The translations under genes and the position numbers were made by a program. The notes under the pieces were generated by a model that searched no databases, was not told where the DNA came from, and saw only the letters and a list, made by a program, of their open reading frames with translations. Positions 36,180 through 49,916 of a DNA stretch of 64,000 nt are shown here, in pieces. Source of the DNA: Drosophila pseudoobscura. Its lineage: Eukaryota; Arthropoda; Insecta; Diptera; Drosophilidae. Position 1 is the stretch's first letter, and each line of letters starts with the position of its first letter. The stretch lies in the NCBI RefSeq assembly GCF_009870125.1, contig NC_046683.1, positions 57,055,869 through 57,119,868 of the forward strand. Direction: 5' to 3'.

Positions 36180-39100
36180 TTAGTTTGCTGCAGGAGACGG
36201 CGAGCCGGAGGGACTGCGTGATCCGGACCTGGATCTGCTGCCAGATCGAGAGCGCGATCGAGACCCTGACCTTGACCTTGAGCCAGACTTTGAACGGGAG
36301 CGAGAGCGAGAGCCAGACTTTGAACGGGAGCGAGAACGAGAGCCAGATTTGGAGCGTGATCGAGAGCGGGATCGGGAGCCGGATTTGGAGCGGGACCTGG
36401 ACTTGGACTTGGACCTGGAGCGTGATCGGGAGCGGGACCTAGACTTGGAGCGGGAGCGTGATTTGGCACGGGAACCGGACTTGGAGCGGGATCTGCCACG
36501 GGATCCAGATTTCGAGCGCGATCGAGAGCGCGATTTGTCCGATTCGCCGCCGGACTCAATGCGATTCTTGGCCCTCTTACGCTTGGCGGCTCCATCGCTA
36601 TCGCTGCCACTGCCAGAGCCACTCGGACTCCTACTGCGCTTGCGGCCACGATCGCTGCCACTGCCGCTGCGACTGTCGCTGTGGGAACGACTGGCTCGGC
36701 TGCCACTGCGACTTCTGCTCCTACTTCGCCGTTTGCCATCGCTCTCCGACTCGCTCGTGGAGATGGTCTCCTTGGACACGATTTTGAGACGCTGCTTGGC
36801 CGACAGCTTCTCCTTGGAGTCCTTGGCTCCTGCTCCCGGCTTGGACTTCTTGCTCTTCCGTTTGCCTGGCTTTTGGCCACCGCCACTGGGCTCCTCCTCG
36901 CTGTCGCTCTCGTATTTCTCCGTCTTGCGCTTGCGTCCGCTGCCGCCCTTCTTGCGCTCGCCTTTGCTCTTCTTTTTGGCAGGGCGTTCGCCCCCCTCGC
37001 GCGGTCCACCCTCGTTGCTGTCGCTGCCCGAGATGTAGTCATCCTTGCGTGGCCTGCCGCTGCCCTTTTTGCGCTCCTTGTCCGGGGCATCGGCAATGAT
37101 AAGCAGGTTCTTGGTCTTCTCCACATACTCCTGGCGCTTAGCCAGCAGCTGGTCGCGCGACGTCTGTGCCTCCTCCTCGCGCCGCTTGCGCTGCTCGGCG
37201 ACCTTCAGCTTGAAGGCCTCGCGCTCCTCCTCCTGCTTGCGGCGCAACGAACGCTCCTCCTCGTCGATGCGACGGGCACGACCCACATGGTATTGGGCCT
37301 GCGACAGGAGATCCTGGCAGGTGTTGGCCTCCACGCCTGCGACCTCAATGTTGAATCGATTCTTGTCGCCATGAACGGATAGATACTGAAAGTATCTGGG
37401 GATGAGAATGAAGGATTAGAAAAGGGATACGCAGACGGTTTAGGCGGGGGCAAGTGGTACTTACTTGTGCGCCAACTCCAGTTCGTGGACAGCTTGCAGG
37501 ACCACCTCTAGGGTGGATTTCTCATCCTTTAGAATGGCCATGGCCAGGCGGGAGAGCACTACGGCAATGTTGAACAGCAGCACAGTGTCCTGGGGGGCCA
37601 CACGGCGCGCCTTGAGCAGCACGGCCTTGGCCTCCACCAGTTTATTGGCCCGCAGGTAGGCCCTCGCCAGGTACTGCATCACCTCGACGTTGTTGTGCTT
37701 GTAGAACTTCTTCATGCAGTTCTCGTACATCTGAATGGCGCTGATGTACTGCTTTTGCTCCACGTAAACGTGGGCAATGTTCAGCCAGACGTCCGAGAAG
37801 TCGGCGGTGGCCTCGCGCACTTGTGCAAAGATGTCTCGTGCCTCGATTACACATCCCTTGTGGGCCAGCACAGCACCAATGCCGTTTGTGGCCCAAATAT
37901 TGCGAGGATCGTTGCGCAGGACCTGCTTGAATATGGCCAGTGCCTTCTCCTGATGCTTGCGCTCCTTCTCCTTGTCCCGGCTTGGTTGGTGCAACGTCTG
38001 GAGGGAGAAGTTCCCAAGGGCTATCAGGGAGTAGGCGTCCGTGGATGTGGCTGGATTCTTGAGGATCGTCTCAAAGTTCTTTTGTCCCAAAGCAAACTGC
38101 ATTTTGGCCAAATGAAGATTGCCCAGCAGCGAGCGAGCATCCGGATTGTCGTTATTGATGTTCAGAGCATCCTTAAAGAAATCCGAGGCCACGAATATCA
38201 GGCCCTTGTCCCTGGCCATGCACCCGAGACGGAGGTAGCAGTCGATGTAGTTCGGGTGCTCCTTGAGAATCTCCTTATACAGCTTGTCGGCCACATCGTA
38301 GCTGCTCATGGCCTCGTTCAGCCGCGCCAGATTGTACTTCATGGTGACCTGAATGGACTCGTAGTACTTGACATCCTTGTCCATCTCGGAGATGGCATGC
38401 TGCAGCGCCGACTCCAGCTTCACCTTCGCCTCAATCAGATCCCCCAGGCGGTAGTGCAGCGACGAGACATTGTTCTGGATCTCTGCAGGAATCTCATACT
38501 TGGCCTTGTCCTTCAGAATCTTCGAAGCCGTGCCGTATGCCGCCAGCGAGGCAGCCAGATCGTTTTGCTCGAGGATCTGGGCAAGCTCTATCCAGGCCTC
38601 GATATCGTCCGGGAACTGTTCGGTGACCTTCTTCAGGTGCGTCTTGGCCATGTCTCGCTTCGACTGCGAGTTGGAGTGAGCATACAGCGAGCCAAGGATC
38701 TTCATTGTCTCGTAGTTCCCTGGCTGAATCTTGAGTACCTTCTCAAAGCATTGGGCAGCCTGAAAAGTGCCACAATTATAAGTAATTCTCTTGCGAAACC
38801 CCTTGAACTTGAACTTACATTCTCGGTATCCCCGCGATAGATGTACATCTGGCCCAGGCCATAGTGTGGCAGGACAAAGTTTGCCGGCGCTATTTGTGTG
38901 GATTGGTAGTAGTATTGAAACGCCTGATCGTAGTCGCTTTGGGCATGGAAACTCCTGGCCAGCTGGTAGCAGCTTTCGGCGCGCATTGCCTCGTTCTCTG
39001 TGTTGTGGAAGGCATGCAGTGCGAGATGATGGACCTTCTGGTAGTCCTTTTTGAAGAAGAAATGGTTAGCGAGGTGATTGAGCACCATGGGATTGGCATT

Positions 39101-40043
39101 ATCGATGGTGTAGGCCTTGGAGAGCATCTGGACACCCAATTTATTCGATTCGGGCTCCAGTTGATTGAGCTTCAGCACGGCCAGGCCTATGAGGGCGCCC
39201 ACGCATTGCTGGTCGAGCTGCAGGGCTCGCTCGAAGGCGAGTTTCGCCTTCTCGGGATTGCCCATCTTGAGGAAACAGTGGGCCATGCCTATCCGCACAT
39301 TTGCCGGGCAGTTGGGGTTCGTTCGAAGGGCTTTCTTGTAGAAGGCCATTGCACCGCGATAGTCCTTGCGATTGAAGGCAATGCACGCCTTGCCCAGCAG
39401 CGAGGGGATGTTCGAGGGCGATTGATTCAGCACAAAGTTGAACTGTGCGTCCGCCTGGTCCATCTTGTCGCCCTCCAGCAGGCAGAAGTAGGCCCTACCT
39501 AGCAGATGGCTCTGATCGTACATGATAATTTTGTCGGCATTCGTGTAGAGGTTCGTGGCCTTCATGAAGAGTTCTCGTTTCTTGTCCTTGGACTTCTCGC
39601 GATAGGCCTCCTGGACATAGTGGGCGGCCAGCATGTCCAGAGCGCGCATGAGATCCTTGTCCGAGTCCCGATACTCCTTGTTGGCCTCTGGCCCCCGCGA
39701 GTCCTCCAGCAGCGTGACGAAATCATCGGTCTTTTTCTGCTTGTAGTATGCCAGCTAGAAGAGAGCAGAGCAGAGCACCATGTGGCCACCATTAGCAGTG
39801 GAATCAGCGGATAGAAGCAGACTCCTTTTACTCACCGACACATTCACCCATACATGTAATGGGGCGCGCTCCTGCTTGAGGATACTCAGGACCTCCAGGC
39901 AGTCCGGCAGTTGATCGGGATCCACCTCAATGACCTACGAAAATGCGAAAACATATTGCCATTCTGTGGCGAAAATCAGTCAAAACCCCTCAAAAACTCA
40001 CCTCATCGGTGTCCTGCAGGGGTATTTCAATGCAGTTGGACAT
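36180..40043 (-). CDS. Ctr9: Ctr9, TPR subunit of the PAF1 complex
   Basis: Five exons on the minus strand (40002-40043, 39836-39934, 38819-39754, 37465-38759, 36180-37395) join to about 1195 residues. The N-terminus [20 protein letters not shown] is typical of Ctr9. From there to about residue 800 the protein is a run of tetratricopeptide repeats ([34 protein letters not shown]). A coiled, Arg/Glu-rich helix follows ([17 protein letters not shown]). The last 250 residues are basic and Ser/Arg-rich, ending in imperfect [10 protein letters not shown] repeats, longer than I expect for the family. Ctr9 scaffolds PAF1C, which travels with RNA polymerase II and promotes histone H2B ubiquitination and H3K4/K36 methylation. 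A TATCGA-rich stretch between this start and the divergent nucleotidase gene is probably the shared promoter. Confidence 0.95.
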
Positions 40044-40217
40044 GGCTCGAGCGGTATTGGCCTAAAAGCCAACAATCTGACCACAAATGACCGATTAAAT
40101 GGCGGAAAATTAGCAGAAAATCAAAAAATAATAGAAAAAATTCTCCGAATGATGGCTAGAGATGGCACCCTGGCGTTACCCGCAGGCGATAGCTGAAGAA
40201 AAAATCCGAATTTTTCG

Positions 40218-40256
40218 ATAACCATAGAAGATAAATATCGACAGATATCGACACTG
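40218..40256. promoter_or_regulatory. Cluster of DRE-like sites between divergent genes
   Basis: Several TATCGA/TCGATA half sites (TTCGATAACC, ATATCGACAGATATCGAC, GCTATCGG) lie in the roughly 370-base gap between the divergent Ctr9 and NT5DC1-like genes. A shared DREF-type promoter is inferred from position and motif only. Confidence 0.45.
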
Positions 40257-40414
40257 TGTTGCTATCGGAAAGATGGGAGGAGAAATCACTTAAAAACACT
40301 CAAAAAAAAAAAACAAAACAAAAAACAACAAACGAGGATAGGAAAAATGTGCAATCTTTAATAATTTTAGACCTTAAGTTCGGGGAAGTGAGATGTGCTA
40401 GCGGATAAGATAAA

Positions 40415-42070
40415 ATGCAGGCCTTGGGCAGATCGGGGCACAATCTGGGGGCCTTTACCAGTTCCAGCTCGATTTTGTACGCCACATCAACAAATACAAA
40501 CGCACACACGCACAGATATCGAACAGATGTTTTGCGTTTATTACGTAATTATGTGAATTTGGCGCAAAATTCAATGACGTTTAGAGCCCCAACGACAGCA
40601 GCAGCAGCAAAAGCAACAGCAACAGCACCGCGTGAACGAGAGCACACGAAAACGTTTACGGTCCAGACGACGCGAAGAGTGATCCACGGTTTTGCTGGCC
40701 GCAGTTATTCGCGATATTCTGCTAGCACCATCATGACCTCCTACTGCAAGGAGCTGTCTCTCAAGGACTATGACATCATTGGGTTCGACCTGGACGGCAC
40801 TCTGCTGCGCTACAATCTCACCAACATGTCGGCCCTAATCTACGACGTGCTGAAGCGGTATCTGGTCGATAACAAGGGTTACTCCGAGCAGCTGCTGAAG
40901 CTGCCCATGGATCTGGACTTTCTGCAGAAGGGTCTGTTCCTGGATGGGCCGCGCGGCAATATTCTGAAGCTGAGCAGCGAGGCGCAGATCCTGAGGGCCA
41001 CACATGGCACCCGGCTACTGACAGACGAAGAAATCGTGGCCATCTACGGACCAGAGCGGCAATGGGCGATCACCACATCCTTTTACAAGGACCCGCTGTC
41101 CACCTGGAACGGTGCGGCCTCCGAGCAGATGCGCTCCCTGCTGGACTACTTTGATACGCCCAGCGCGTTGGTGTTTGCCCAGGCCGTGGACTTGGTGGAC
41201 AAGGAGAGCGAGTCGCCGCCGCAGGAGTACGAAGTGTGGCGTGATCTGCAGGCCGGTCTCATGCACATCTTCAGCAGAGATCACTTTTCCAACGACATCA
41301 GCTTGTACTTCAAGGGCATGCGGGCGGATCCTCAGAAGTATGTCCTGTGCACGGACAGCAGCGTGATGGACTGGCTGTCGGCACTAAGGAAATCCGGCAA
41401 GAAACTCTTCCTGCTGACGGGCTCCAACATTGATTTTGCCAATCTGACGGCGACCCAAGCGCTGGGCAAGGACTGGCAGGAGTATTTCGATTTTGTGGTG
41501 ACCTACGCCAAGAAGCCGGGGTTCTTTACCATTCAGCGTCCCTTCCTGCAGGTGGATGTGAGGGAGCTGAAGGAGCTGGCCAACACGGAGCTGCCACAGG
41601 ATGCTGGGATACTCAAGCCGGGGGAGCTCTACTCGCAAGGCAACTGGCATCAGCTGCACAAAGCACTCGCGCGGCTGCTAAACAAAGAACCCGCCAAGGC
41701 CAGGGCCCTGTACTTTGGCGACAACATCATCCAGGATGTCTACACGCCCGTGAGGCATCGAGACTTTGATGCCGTGGCTATTGCCGAGGAGCTGCTGATG
41801 GAGGAGAAGAACTATCCATATTTCGCCGAGCTGGATTCGCAGCTGTGGGGCTCGTACTTTGCCATTGGCTGCCAGCCCACCCTCTGGTCGAACTTCATCA
41901 GCAGCTTTGCCCAGATCTGTGTGCCCTCCATGCAGGAGGTGGCCCAGACGGCGCCCGCCCAACGCATCGTGTGCACCAATCCGTATGGCTTTTCGCCCAG
42001 GCTGCCGAAAGAGCTGGAGATGACGCATCCAACGAGCTGCTGGGAAGGTGGCACTGGAAGTGGCATATGA
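40415..42070 (+). CDS. CG2277: 5'-nucleotidase domain protein of the NT5DC1 type
   Basis: A single open exon of 551 codons from the first ATG. The conserved part begins near residue 107 (MTSYCKELSLKDYDIIGFDLDGTLLRYN), where FDLDGTLLRY is the HAD nucleophile loop. Later HAD motifs are LFLLTGSN and LYFGDNIIQDVY. The match runs to the end and resembles human NT5DC1 (about 455 residues). The first 106 residues are Ser/Thr/Ala/Arg-rich, could be a mitochondrial targeting extension, or may lie partly in the 5' leader. In-frame Mets at about residue 54 and at 40733 are alternative starts. HAD nucleotidases hydrolyse nucleoside monophosphates; activity of this subgroup is poorly defined. AATAAA follows at 42189-42194. 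The symbol comes from synteny memory. Confidence 0.9.
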   Translation: MQALGRSGHNLGAFTSSSSILYATSTNTNAHTHRYRTDVLRLLRNYVNLAQNSMTFRAPTTAAAAKATATAPREREHTKTFTVQTTRRVIHGFAGRSYSRYSASTIMTSYCKELSLKDYDIIGFDLDGTLLRYNLTNMSALIYDVLKRYLVDNKGYSEQLLKLPMDLDFLQKGLFLDGPRGNILKLSSEAQILRATHGTRLLTDEEIVAIYGPERQWAITTSFYKDPLSTWNGAASEQMRSLLDYFDTPSALVFAQAVDLVDKESESPPQEYEVWRDLQAGLMHIFSRDHFSNDISLYFKGMRADPQKYVLCTDSSVMDWLSALRKSGKKLFLLTGSNIDFANLTATQALGKDWQEYFDFVVTYAKKPGFFTIQRPFLQVDVRELKELANTELPQDAGILKPGELYSQGNWHQLHKALARLLNKEPAKARALYFGDNIIQDVYTPVRHRDFDAVAIAEELLMEEKNYPYFAELDSQLWGSYFAIGCQPTLWSNFISSFAQICVPSMQEVAQTAPAQRIVCTNPYGFSPRLPKELEMTHPTSCWEGGTGSGI

Positions 42071-42773
42071 TGATATCATTACCCAAGAGCTTCGACTCGC
42101 AAATAATGCACGCCGCTGCCGCTGCCGCTGCCGCTGCATCTCATCAAAATTCTACGAATCGTACAACAAAATGCTATTCAGTAATGGCAATAAATTGCAT
42201 CCCAGAGAAAATATACTATAAACATTTCGCACTCTCGGCTACAGTGCATGTCATAATGCTAAGACCTTTCTAACAGATTGTAATAGACAAACAAATTTAT
42301 CATATACTAAAATAGGCATAATTTTTTAGCTAAAATTTATACGGATAACCGAAACTGAAGCAAATTTTGAATAGAATAGAGAAATTTATATGTTATACCT
42401 ACTCCCGAAACGCAGTGTACATGCTGAATTAGCCTTTGACCTTCCCATTGTACAAATATGTTTGTATTTTATGTATACACAAAAGCAACAACTAAATAAA
42501 TGGGTTGTGCCTCCAACAAATAAGAGAAATTGAGAAATTTCAATTGAGAAAACGCGCGATGCACGACTCAGGCAGGAAATTGGCAATTCTATAATTGGAT
42601 TTCTCTCTGGATTTTATTTGGCAAACACAAAAAATTTATTGTAAGTACGGGGAAAATACCTAGCGAGGAATACAGCAGAAGAATTTCAAATGTATGCTTA
42701 ATTTGAGAGAACAGGCACCAGCGGATAATAAATTAGATCGAATGACTAAGAGAGAGAGAGAGAGAGAGCAGGA

Positions 42774-44261
<1,488 letters not shown>

Positions 44262-44559
44262 GGCTGTTGGATGCGTAATACCTAGGGTTTATGGTGTAAC
44301 TAATTAAAAAAAGCTCAAATGTAATATTCGAAATGGTTTTTGGTGTGCCGACTGCAGCACAATCGATTAATCGTGTAACTTTCCAGCACTGGCTTAAAGT
44401 CTAGTGTGAACACACCCAGCAGCTGCTGCAGATATATCGTAAAGAAAATAGTTCAATATCGTAGCGGGTAATCATAATTATATTTTATTGAACGATATGA
44501 CAAAGGGAGCAATCATACATAATAAAACTGCCAGAACTCTTCATTCAATCGACGGAAGA

Positions 44560-45197
44560 TAAACTTGGCAATGACCGGTTCCATGCATACTCATACCCTG
44601 GGGGGAATGGATGTTATAGAGTTGAGAACATTTTTGACATTCTCTGCTCTAATTAATGCAGAAACTAGACATTCTCTGTTTTAAAGGTATTTCAACGATA
44701 TTTTGCAATTAGTGGTCTTACAGAGGCCAATAATTGGTACAGGGATCAGGATGTATATACAAGAAACTAATCAAATGCATTCATAGGCCAACAAAATGCA
44801 ATCTGAGACAGTATCTTTATATAATATTAACGAAATAGGGTATACAAATGCCCATACTCTGGTTGACAAGCAATGAGTCTGCAACATTGACGTCACAACA
44901 CTGCGACTGTAGTTTTTGTTGAAACCGTGTTTTTGTCAAAATAAAAAACATGCGGGTGCTTAAAAGTAGTTTATCTTGAACAAAATGAATAAGTAAATCA
45001 TATAAAATTATGTGGGCTAAGCTGAGAGATCTTTATAGCTAGTAATATTCGACGGAAGATCAAAAACGAAGAATATGTAAAATATAATTTGAATTCGTCA
45101 GTATATTTACGGTATATTTTTAAAATGAGACGGTATATTTTGGTATATTTCTGAGGGTCGGCCGGTATATTTTAACCATAAATCCGCGGTTACACTG
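44560..45197 (+). repeat. Dispersed GGTATATTT/Motif 1 repeat upstream of Rac1
   Basis: This is a second copy of the repeat seen at about 3725-4315. Shared blocks in the same order are CATACCCTGG, ATTAACGAAATAGGGTATA, AAATTATGTGGGC, AATTCGTCAGTATATTTACGG, GAGACGGTAT and GAGGGTCGG-like. It ends in the Motif 1-like CGGTTACACTG followed by a TTATCGATAAG site, about 345 bases before the Rac1 start codon. Spacing varies by many small gaps, so the two copies are old. Confidence 0.7.
45187..45197 (+). promoter_or_regulatory. Motif 1-like element with adjacent DRE
   Basis: CGGTTACACTG has one mismatch to the Motif 1 consensus. About 14 bases downstream lies TTATCGATAA, a DRE core. Both face Rac1 and are the best promoter candidates for that gene. 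Confidence 0.5.
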
Positions 45198-45540
45198 ACC
45201 GTATATCTTATCGATAAGTCCGCGTACACAGAAAATAAATTTTTTTGAGAAAATTAATTTTTTTGATGAAATTGGGAAATTAAACGCACAAAACGTGAAC
45301 AAAAGCAATCCCAGCGAAAGGCGCGATTACCACGCGTCGAGAGGACCAAACGGCACATAAAACAAGTGGTGATACATACGCATTTCGGCTGTCGCAAGCA
45401 ACAGCCCTCGCCCAAAAACGCCAACCAGCAGCAGCCACCATACCACACCCCCCCCGCACTGCGCCGCACAATCAGCAGCCGCACACACAAAGCACTCCAG
45501 CCGCAGCAGCCACAGAAAATAGTAAAGTAACGCAACAAAT

Positions 45541-46119
45541 ATGCAGGCGATTAAGTGTGTCGTTGTGGGCGACGGAGCCGTGGGTAAGACCTGCTTGCTG
45601 ATCAGCTACACGACAAATGCGTTTCCCGGCGAGTACATACCCACCGTGTTCGACAACTACTCGGCCAATGTGATGGTCGATGCCAAGCCCATTAATTTGG
45701 GATTGTGGGATACGGCCGGGCAGGAGGACTACGACCGCCTGCGTCCGCTGTCCTATCCACAGACAGATGTCTTCCTCATTTGCTTCTCGCTGGTGAATCC
45801 GGCCTCGTTCGAGAACGTGCGCGCAAAGTGGTATCCGGAGGTGCGGCACCACTGCCCCAGCACACCCATCATTCTGGTGGGCACCAAGCTGGATTTGCGC
45901 GACGACAAGAACACCATCGAGAAGCTGCGCGACAAGAAGCTGGCACCCATCACCTATCCCCAGGGCCTGGCCATGGCTAAGGAGATTGGCGCCGTCAAAT
46001 ATCTGGAGTGCTCGGCGCTAACGCAAAAGGGACTGAAGACGGTGTTCGATGAGGCTATCAGATCGGTGCTCTGCCCAGTGCTGCAGCCCAAGTCCAAGCG
46101 CAAGTGCGCCCTGCTCTAA
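45541..46119 (+). CDS. Rac1: Rho-family GTPase Rac1
   Basis: A single coding exon for 192 residues, the exact Rac length. Motifs are complete: P-loop [11 protein letters not shown] at residues 10-20, switch [36 protein letters not shown] at 57-78, TKLDLRDD near 115, and the C-terminal polybasic KSKRKC with the CALL prenylation box, which directs geranylgeranylation. Rac1 drives lamellipodial actin through the WAVE complex and PAK kinases. The reading is Rac1/Rac2 type and synteny supports Rac1. The 5' leader carries CA-rich repeats. The 3' untranslated region is about 1.1 kb, to AATAAA at 47225-47230. Confidence 0.97.
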   Translation: MQAIKCVVVGDGAVGKTCLLISYTTNAFPGEYIPTVFDNYSANVMVDAKPINLGLWDTAGQEDYDRLRPLSYPQTDVFLICFSLVNPASFENVRAKWYPEVRHHCPSTPIILVGTKLDLRDDKNTIEKLRDKKLAPITYPQGLAMAKEIGAVKYLECSALTQKGLKTVFDEAIRSVLCPVLQPKSKRKCALL

Positions 46120-48274
46120 AAGAAGGATCCCAGCAGGAGCAGGAGCAGTACAGATGGAGGAGCCCAGAGCAAGTGAAGAAGCAAAAACACCCACGAAGCA
46201 TTACACACACACACACACACACACACGAACTTCTATTTAAACGTAATATTATTAACTATAAAACAATTATGTAACCGAGGCATTGGCCATCCGTCGTCGG
46301 ATGTGGTCCATCCTTCTTGGTTACAATTTTGCCACTAATTTCGGGGGAACCCCAAACGTTCCCAGCCACAACTTCTTGCTTCTGTTTCGCTTACGTTACC
46401 GTTTCCATGTTCGTTTCCGTTTCAATTTCGTTTCCGTGTTTTTTTTTTTTCTAAATATAATTCAAATCTATAATCCTGTTTCTATTGGTAGTTTTCTCCA
46501 TGTGCATTAAATCGAACTAAAAGTTATCGCCAGATTGCGAGATATTTCTAAACGAAAGAAAAAACCAATGGGAAAAATCTGTAACTGTATTTTGTATTAT
46601 TTAATAACCTTTTGTAATTAAAATTAATGTTGTAAAACTGAGGTAAAACCAAAAAAAAAAAAACAAAAAAAAGTGCGAGGATAGTGAAGGAAAGTAGAGG
46701 AGGACGAGAAGACGAGAATAGCCGCATAAAGAGAGCATAAAGCATAAAGAGTTCGCCTGTTGATTGTCGGTCCCATCCCCGAGGGCATATCCTTGGGGAT
46801 CAGGCTAGTAGGATATTTGAGAGAGTCAGTAAAGTAAACGTTCCATTGCAATTACACTTACATACATTATTACATACATATTTGTATTTAGATGTTGTTG
46901 GATAGAACAAAGATTGGCAAATGGGAGGAGAGCAGCAGGTAACAACTTTTTAAACTTTTGCTAGATCCAGGAACTATCAATCTACATACACACACATAGG
47001 TATATATATATACACACAATATTATATACATGTATGTATAAAATGAGAAAGTCCTTCGTATACTATGTACTGAAATTGAAATCATCAAAACTAAAAAAAC
47101 TGAGCAACTTTGAATACTTTGTACTTTAAAAACCACAAAATATTCAACAAACAAACAAAACAAAACGCTGACGAGCTGACGAAACCAAGATAATTATATA
47201 AATGTGTCTATTTCAATGGAAATCAATAAAGCATACAACAAAAACTATCAATACTCTCAAGCTAAAGAATTATTTTCAACAAAGGAACACAAGAGGAGTG
47301 GAGTTATTTCTTCTTAAAGGTGGGGGTGGAGGTGGGATCTACAAATATTTCATTTTCCACATCTTTCATCCTACAAACTCTCCGCTGCGCTACCCGTTGT
47401 GTTATCTCCAGCCAGTCTCCCCTGTACTCTCCACAGTCTTAATAGGGAGACAGAATTGTCAACCCGAAAATGGAAATATTTGCTTATCTCGGCGAAAGTC
47501 GAAACCAAAAAAAAAAAAAACCGAATCAAATCAGCTTGAGGCAAAGCAACGGATTCGTGCTTGCCCGTCCCTGTCCCCCACTGGCTCTATCTCTCTCATT
47601 CTCACTCTATCTATCAGTCTTGATGTATTGTACATAAACAGTGAATGGAAAATGTCTAGACCCACCCATTGGGATTGAGTTAAAGTGGGACAAATAATCC
47701 ATTCATGATTTGGTCCTTTTCAAACACAATACAGAAGGAAATATACGACATTTAATGTATATCTATTAAGCCATGGTGTCCCGAAACTTAATCGCCTAAC
47801 TGTGGGAACATTTCTATCAATGTGTGTGTGGTGGAATGTTCTCGCAGCTGGAAATGAATCTGGAAACAACTAAAATCGTTTTATGTTTATGTTACACACA
47901 TATACATATACATATATATATGTATATGAATCTGTTCCGTTTGTGTGGGAGAACGGAGTGATGGGGCGGTCAAATGTTCCCATATGTGCGTCTGCGAGAA
48001 GTGACGTGTCCATTCCATTGAGAAGAGCAGAAGATTTGATGATGGACCCAACGCTGACGTGGACGCCTTTTAATTAGGAACAAAACTCAAATCAATTAAA
48101 CATTAAGTAGAAATATTAGTGTTTATGTTTATCCGTTTATAATGCACTTTTGTCTTAGATCTAAAGAGAGTTTTACAAAATTATTTGGCATTCGAGTTGG
48201 GAGATTCTTAAGAGTTGTTTGTTCATATTGTGGTTTAATCTCAGGGAGTGTTTTTGATTCGTCTAGTCTAGAAC
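46120..48274. other. Rac1 3' untranslated region and spacer
   Basis: The first 1.1 kb is the presumed Rac1 3' untranslated region, with CA, T and A tracts and TATATA/CATACA runs near 46980-47040. The rest is spacer before scf, on the other strand, with a TATACATATACA-type tract near 47895-47930. No gene is seen. Confidence 0.55.
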
Positions 48275-49329
48275 TCAGAACTCGTCGTGTCTGGCCAAAG
48301 CCTCGCCGAATTCGGTGGCCTGGGAGCCCACAAAGGCATCGTATTTGTCTAGGACTTCAGCCTTTGTTAGCTTCTCGTCGTGATCCACATCCGCCTCGAA
48401 GATCAGATGCTTGGCCTCGCTTTCGGAATGATCAAAGTCTTGCGGCGTGATCCACTGGCGAACTTCCGTCTCAGTGAGATAACCATCGCCGTCGGTGTCG
48501 CGGTACTTGGCAAAGGCCTCGCGCTCGCTGGCCACCCACTCGGGCTCCTCCTCGTTGGCCTCCGATGGGCGGTACATGTCGCCGATGTACTCATCCTCAT
48601 TGATTTTTCCATCCTTGTCTTTGTCCAGATCTTCCACTGTCTCCTGCAGGACCACGTCACGCATGGTGGGATGGTCCTCGGGATGCAGGAAGGCCGTGAA
48701 CTCCTCGCGGGTCAAGCTATCGTCAAGATCCTGATCGGCCACAGCCCAGCGGCGACGATCACGCTTGAGCAATCCCTTGTAGCTGATGCCTGGACGGGGC
48801 ATGAGAAGATTGATTAAAGATTTTCAACTAACCAACACTCTCTTTTTTTCCACTCACCATTCTCTTCTTGGGCCAGTTCTTCCGCGGACAAATCATTCAG
48901 GAAACTATAGACTGAATCCCGGTACGCCTCCCAGCTGATGGTGGCATTGTTGTCCGGATTGTGCTGCCTCCAGAGACGACCCGTATCTTCCTCGATGTAC
49001 CGTCTCTGCGTGAAAGAGATCCAGTTCTTCAGCTCCGACAGCGTCACCAGTCCGTCCTTGTCCTCATCTATGCGATCGAAAATAACGCCCAGCCGCCGCT
49101 TGCTCTCCTCCGGCGAGAGGTTGTCGAACTTCTTGGACTCATCCGGCCCCAAAAATGCTTCGTGGTCGTACTGCAAATTATGCTCGGCGCCATCAAAGTG
49201 CGGGGCATGGAGCGAGTCGTGCTCCAGGGGATTGTGGGGCACTTCGGCCGGTATGCTGGATGCACTCGAAACGCTTATCGCGATGGCCACAACTAGCAGC
49301 AACAGCATTCTGTTCACAGTTCTCAACAT
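48275..49329 (-). CDS. scf: DNA supercoiling factor, CREC-family EF-hand protein
   Basis: Two exons on the minus strand, 48858-49329 and 48275-48789, join (G|GC) to 328 residues. The start MLRTVNRMLLLLVVAIAIS at 49329 gives a clean signal peptide; an upstream in-frame Met at 49365 would bury it. Six EF-hand loops can be read (DEDKDGLVTLSE, NPDNNATISWEA, DQDLDDSLTREE, DKDKDGKINEDE, DTDGDGYLTETE, DVDHDEKLTKAE). The C-terminus is HDEF, the ER-retention signal of CREC proteins such as reticulocalbin and Cab45. D. melanogaster scf was named for promoting DNA supercoiling with topoisomerase II, so a nuclear pool is claimed as well, which the signal peptide does not explain. The dispersed promoter-type repeat lies about 110 bases upstream. 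Confidence 0.96.
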
Positions 49330-49436
49330 TCCGGTTCCAAGTCGGCAGGCGGGCGTTCGAGTCAAGTGGCAGCGGAATTCTGATTTTCTGATTTCAATTT
49401 TGTTTTGGAAAACGCGTTTGTGTGTGGCTTCGCTGG

Positions 49437-49640
49437 CAATGTGACCGTGGATTTATCGTTAAAATATACCGTCCGACCCTCAGAATTATACCAAAATATA
49501 GAATACATTTTCTACAAGATGAACTACTTTTAATTACTTTTATGTATTGTATATTGACAAAAAACAAGGTTTACAAGTTAATGTGGCCAGCAATGGGAAT
49601 GGGAGTCATTGTTGTGAACCGGGTAAAAGATAAAGACATA
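49437..49640 (-). repeat. Dispersed GGTATATTT/Motif 1 repeat upstream of scf
   Basis: This is an inverted copy of the family. Read on the minus strand it has GGTTCACAACAATGACTCCC (as at about 3727), then TGAGGGTCGGACGGTATA, a TAACGATAAATCC block (as at about 45170), and ends in CGGTCACATTG (49437-49447). That end lies 108 bases before the scf start codon and points at it. Confidence 0.65.
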
Positions 49641-49916
49641 AAGACCCGAGCCGAAGGCTGTGCTGCAAAGTGGTAGAAGCTTATCGAAAACTGCGCGCCA
49701 CGCTGTAAATTTAAAAGTTATCGGTACTAGTCAATTGAAATTTATTTAGGCTTCGCGTCTGTATTTTTTCCTATTAAGCTATTCAAGTATTGTACAAATA
49801 AATATGTGCAAATTGTTGAATTGAAACGACCTATGGGCTAACTACATCATATATCTATTTACATCTCTGTTGTACGTGCAGGGTAGGATAAAGAGTCGAA
49901 CGATCTGCCATTCCAG

